The position numbers and the translations under genes were made by a program. Shown here in pieces: positions 7,912-10,110 of a stretch of 10,110 nucleotides of DNA. The DNA is from Larix sibirica (lineage: Eukaryota > Streptophyta > Pinopsida > Pinales > Pinaceae): contig NWUY0300008206.1 of the NCBI GenBank assembly GCA_004151065.3, forward strand, positions 75,369-85,478. Direction: 5' to 3'. Position 1 is the first letter of the stretch, and each line of letters starts with the position of its first letter. The notes beneath the pieces are model-generated. The model had not been told where the DNA came from. It saw nothing but the letters and a program-made list of their open reading frames with translations, and searched no databases.

Positions 7912-7944
7912 GTATTTTTTATTCATAAGTAGAATGAAAAATAC
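7912..7944. other. 13-bp AT-rich hairpin
   Basis: GTATTTTTTATTC (7912-7924) pairs with GAATGAAAAATAC (7932-7944) around a 7-base loop. There are 12 Watson-Crick pairs and one G-T wobble. It could be the remnant of a miniature inverted-repeat element or a chance palindrome in AT-rich DNA. Confidence 0.45.
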
Positions 7945-8270
7945 ATTCTTTGGGTGCTTAGGTGCTTTAGAGCACTTGTACAAAATAAGACTTGTTATAA
8001 AGTACTTACATCCCGATTATCCACTATCATATATAAAGCTATAAAACTATCTAAGCAAAGTTTTCTTCTTATACTTGTTATATAACAAAGCATAAGAAAA
8101 CATCTTCCGTCTTCAATCTTCAGATTAGTAACTATGCATCCTTTTTTCTTATCCCCAGTGTATTAGTTTCAGATCTCCAAAGTAAGCTCCATGTGTGATC
8201 CCTCCTCGAACTCCTTGGGATATAAAAGACCAACAGTTAGTTCATCTCCCTTTAAACATGTGCAATTTTT
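7945..8270. other. Intergenic DNA, nothing recognised
   Basis: AT-rich sequence with short frames only. No RNA gene, coding region or clear repeat was found. Confidence 0.45.
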
Positions 8271-8450
8271 TTTGTCTAAACTGTTTTGATACCATCTTCA
8301 GTTCCAATGCTAGAGCTTGAAGAGTTGTATCTTGTATGACTTGATCATCTCCCAAAAAATATTTGTCTAAACTGTTTTGATACCATCTTAAGTTCCAATG
8401 CTAGAGCTTGAAGAGTTATATATAATCTTGTATGACTTGATCATCTCCCA
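8271..8450. repeat. Tandem direct duplication, 91-bp period, with PBS-like motif
   Basis: Copy 1 (8271-8354) and copy 2 (8362-8450) are nearly identical. The main difference is a 5-bp insertion in copy 2 (GTTATATATAATCTTG against GTTGTATCTTG), plus a C/A change. Both copies contain GTTTTGATACCA (8283-8294 and 8374-8385). Read on the minus strand this is TGGTATCAAAAC, which matches 10 of 12 bases of the TGGTATCAGAGC primer-binding site (complementary to initiator tRNA-Met) typical of plant Copia elements. High similarity of the copies indicates a fairly recent duplication. No LTR boundary was located. Confidence 0.88.
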
Positions 8451-8974
8451 TCAAGTGTGTACCACTAGCATTGTGTCTCCAAATATCTGCAAATGAGAAA
8501 TGTATAAGAACATGGCTAGCTTTAAAACTGGTCTAAGAGCTAAAAGTTAGCTGTGCTGTCTGTACCACATACCACAAAGGCATTGATATGGATAAAGTTT
8601 TGTTCTTGCAAATATAATACACCCCCAATACCACACTTACCTTCATCACCCTAGCATCTCGATGAACAACCTACAAAGCCTCTTGGGAATGCTGCCTTTG
8701 CAGTTGCTAATAATTCAAAAGTTTCAAGTATAATCCCATTTACATGTGTATCACGTTTGAAGTTCAATGAGAGTGTGCTCATCAACAATGTATTGTATGT
8801 TGGGTTTTTTCCTATGTAGGGATGGGGAATGAGAGGACAATGGGCACATACCCCTAAATTTCCAACTAGGGGATAACAAAAAATAAATAGAAATATGAAA
8901 AAACGACCCAAGAACCCCTCACTCTCTCTCTACACACACAAACACATTTGATTTCACTTGGCATAATTGTGATA

Positions 8975-9009
<35 letters not shown>

Positions 9010-9182
9010 TTTAAATTTAAGAAGTTGTGGTGCAATTAAGAGAAAATTAAGATACTATAAGAATTGATCAACCATAGTCTAGAAAATAAAAAGTATCACT
9101 TTGTTTTAGCTAGCGTAAAGAAGAAAATCAACAGTGTTAAGATAAGAACAATTTTTTACAAGCTCCATAGTGAAACATGGTG
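8451..9182. other. Intergenic DNA with low-complexity tracts; no gene
   Basis: Contains a CT/AC-rich tract (about 8920-8946) and the AT/AC microsatellite listed separately. The 86-codon minus-strand frame at 8651-8911 is rich in Phe/Leu/Cys/Pro and shows no domain. No RNA gene is visible. Confidence 0.45.
8975..9009. repeat. Compound microsatellite (AT)n(AC)n
   Basis: Seven AT units (8975-8988) run directly into about ten AC units (8989-9009). It is a simple-sequence repeat likely to vary in length between individuals. Confidence 0.95.
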
Positions 9183-10110
9183 CTAGACAATTCCNACTTC
9201 CACTAGGCGCCCAAAATGCGGCATGTTAACTAGCCCTAACAAGCTAGCCTGCCACAGTCCTAGTGCCCATTCATGTATCTGTGGGTCTAGTGAATTGCGT
9301 GTCTCAGGAACATATGGTGTGGATGCAATTTCGGGTTGAGCCACCATGTCGTGGTCCTCATACCATAGGTGCCTCAGTACTGGCCCAATGTCCATCATGC
9401 ACACCATCCCAGCTGGGAGTGCGGGCATCTTCACACCGAATTTTGGTTTCGGATTTAGTTGACACGGGGGGGAATCCGGCCGAACTGGAGGGATGTACCC
9501 AAGGATATTACTTGCGAAGTGTCCTAACCATGGGGCAGGTGGAGGGACGGGGCGACTGGACTGTCCCACCTACTTCAAAACTCCGCCAGCCACTACAGAG
9601 CGAAGTAATCTCTTACTCTTCGGGGATTCAAAAGGCTCACGCCCTCGGTGCTTCTTAGCAACAGTTGATGTTCCTACCAGCATGTTGGCAACCTCAGTGC
9701 CAAGATCAACAGTGTCCGAGGATGCACCTTCATGTTCTACAACAACCAGAATAAATGGACACTCTACTTCATTGCTAATGTCCATTGTCTCCAGTTCTCC
9801 TGCATACCTCACCACTCGTCGTGATATACCTAACAATAATTGATTGAAATCACGACAGCGCTCCACAACAACACGACTTTCTAATTTCTTGGTGGCTTCT
9901 ACCCGATGCTAAACCATACTTATAACATCGATCCACATCGACCGTAATCATGACTAAATAATGCTTTAACTCAACCAAATCCTTGTATTAATGAGGGAAA
10001 TCGGTCGGCGATCCTGTCCTTCCCTCAACCGTATCCGCCATTAATGCCCATGATTCAAACGCGCCATTAATTAACGATCTCCACTTTTGGAATTTATTAC
10101 TGATTTGACC
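9183..10110 (-). pseudogene. Long interrupted minus-strand frame, family not recognised, 5'-partial
   Basis: The frame enters at the right edge and is open for 40 codons (KWRSLINGAFESWALMADTV lies in this part). It meets a TAA at 9988-9990, then reads about 29 more codons. A frame change is needed near 9905. The new frame runs 112 codons from 9908 to a TAG at 9570-9572, then 128 more codons to a TAG at 9183-9185. The middle part is helical and charged (VEATKKLESRVVVERCRDF). The next is proline-rich (VPPPAPWLG, PPVRPDSPP), and the last has Trp/His-rich stretches (HLWYEDHD, HEWALGLWQASLLGL). The block is clearly more GC-rich than its surroundings. The undetermined base at 9195 is silent, since GTN always codes Val. 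Two stops and a frameshift in about 310 codons suggest a fairly young relic of a transposon or gene, but introns or sequencing errors could explain some breaks. I cannot name the family. Confidence 0.5.

Noticed and set aside
8190-8230. GTTCGAGG on the minus strand as a B-box of a second SINE
   Set aside because: No A-box was found at the right distance, nor any A-tail or target duplication.
8641-8690. Minus-strand VVHRDARVMK, resembling a protein kinase catalytic loop, followed by a GTAAGT donor-like site
   Set aside because: The loop lacks the Lys and Asn of HRDxKxxN, an in-frame stop directly precedes it, and no other kinase motif is visible on either side. Chance is more likely.
9263-9843. 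Overlapping plus-strand frames of 131 and 116 codons
   Set aside because: They are opposite the longer minus-strand frame, in a GC-rich block where antisense frames open easily, and their Ser/Thr/Cys-rich composition shows no domain.

Overview
The window looks like nuclear DNA of a seed plant. It is AT-rich and gene-poor, full of decayed repeats, and holds one recognisable gene split by GT-AG introns. That gene is the 3' half of a plant glycolipid transfer protein (GLTP), closest by recall to Arabidopsis GLTP1. The sparse genes, old repeats and apparently very long upstream intron would suit a large genome such as a gymnosperm's, but this is an inference.

Layout. Positions 1-3430 hold no intact gene. 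The minus strand carries broken coding-like stretches (906-1205, 1713-2305, 3012-3304) that resemble an old transposable-element protein but match no family I can name. Local direct duplications are embedded here (272-444, 2629-2676, 3011-3420). Positions 3475-4124 are a roughly 335-bp unit present twice in tandem. Positions 4130-5720 are mostly featureless AT-rich DNA, probably intronic, with one weak coding-like block at 4833-5054.

The GLTP gene is on the plus strand with exons at 5988-6123, 6366-6497 and 6741-6776. They encode 100 complete C-terminal residues and the stop. The 5' exons were not found in the 5.98 kb upstream, so either the preceding intron is longer than that or the gene is truncated. 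Just upstream of the first visible exon is a minus-strand tRNA-like SINE (5733-5940). It has a pol III A-box, a poly(A) tail and a 12-bp target-site duplication with one mismatch, and its 5' end lies only about 47 bp from the splice acceptor.

Positions 6777-9180 hold the 3' UTR and intergenic DNA, with a 91-bp tandem duplication (8271-8450) containing a sequence like a retrotransposon primer-binding site, and an AT/AC microsatellite (8975-9009). From 9183 to the right edge, a more GC-rich block carries a long minus-strand reading frame interrupted by two stops and one frameshift. It is probably a transposable-element or gene relic of unknown family that continues beyond the window.

The only gene likely to work is GLTP. 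The rest is best read as repeat debris around and inside it. I found no convincing novel multi-gene system. The most checkable observations are the SINE beside a splice acceptor, the unassigned frame at 9183-10110, and the duplicated minus-strand coding motif at 3011-3420.
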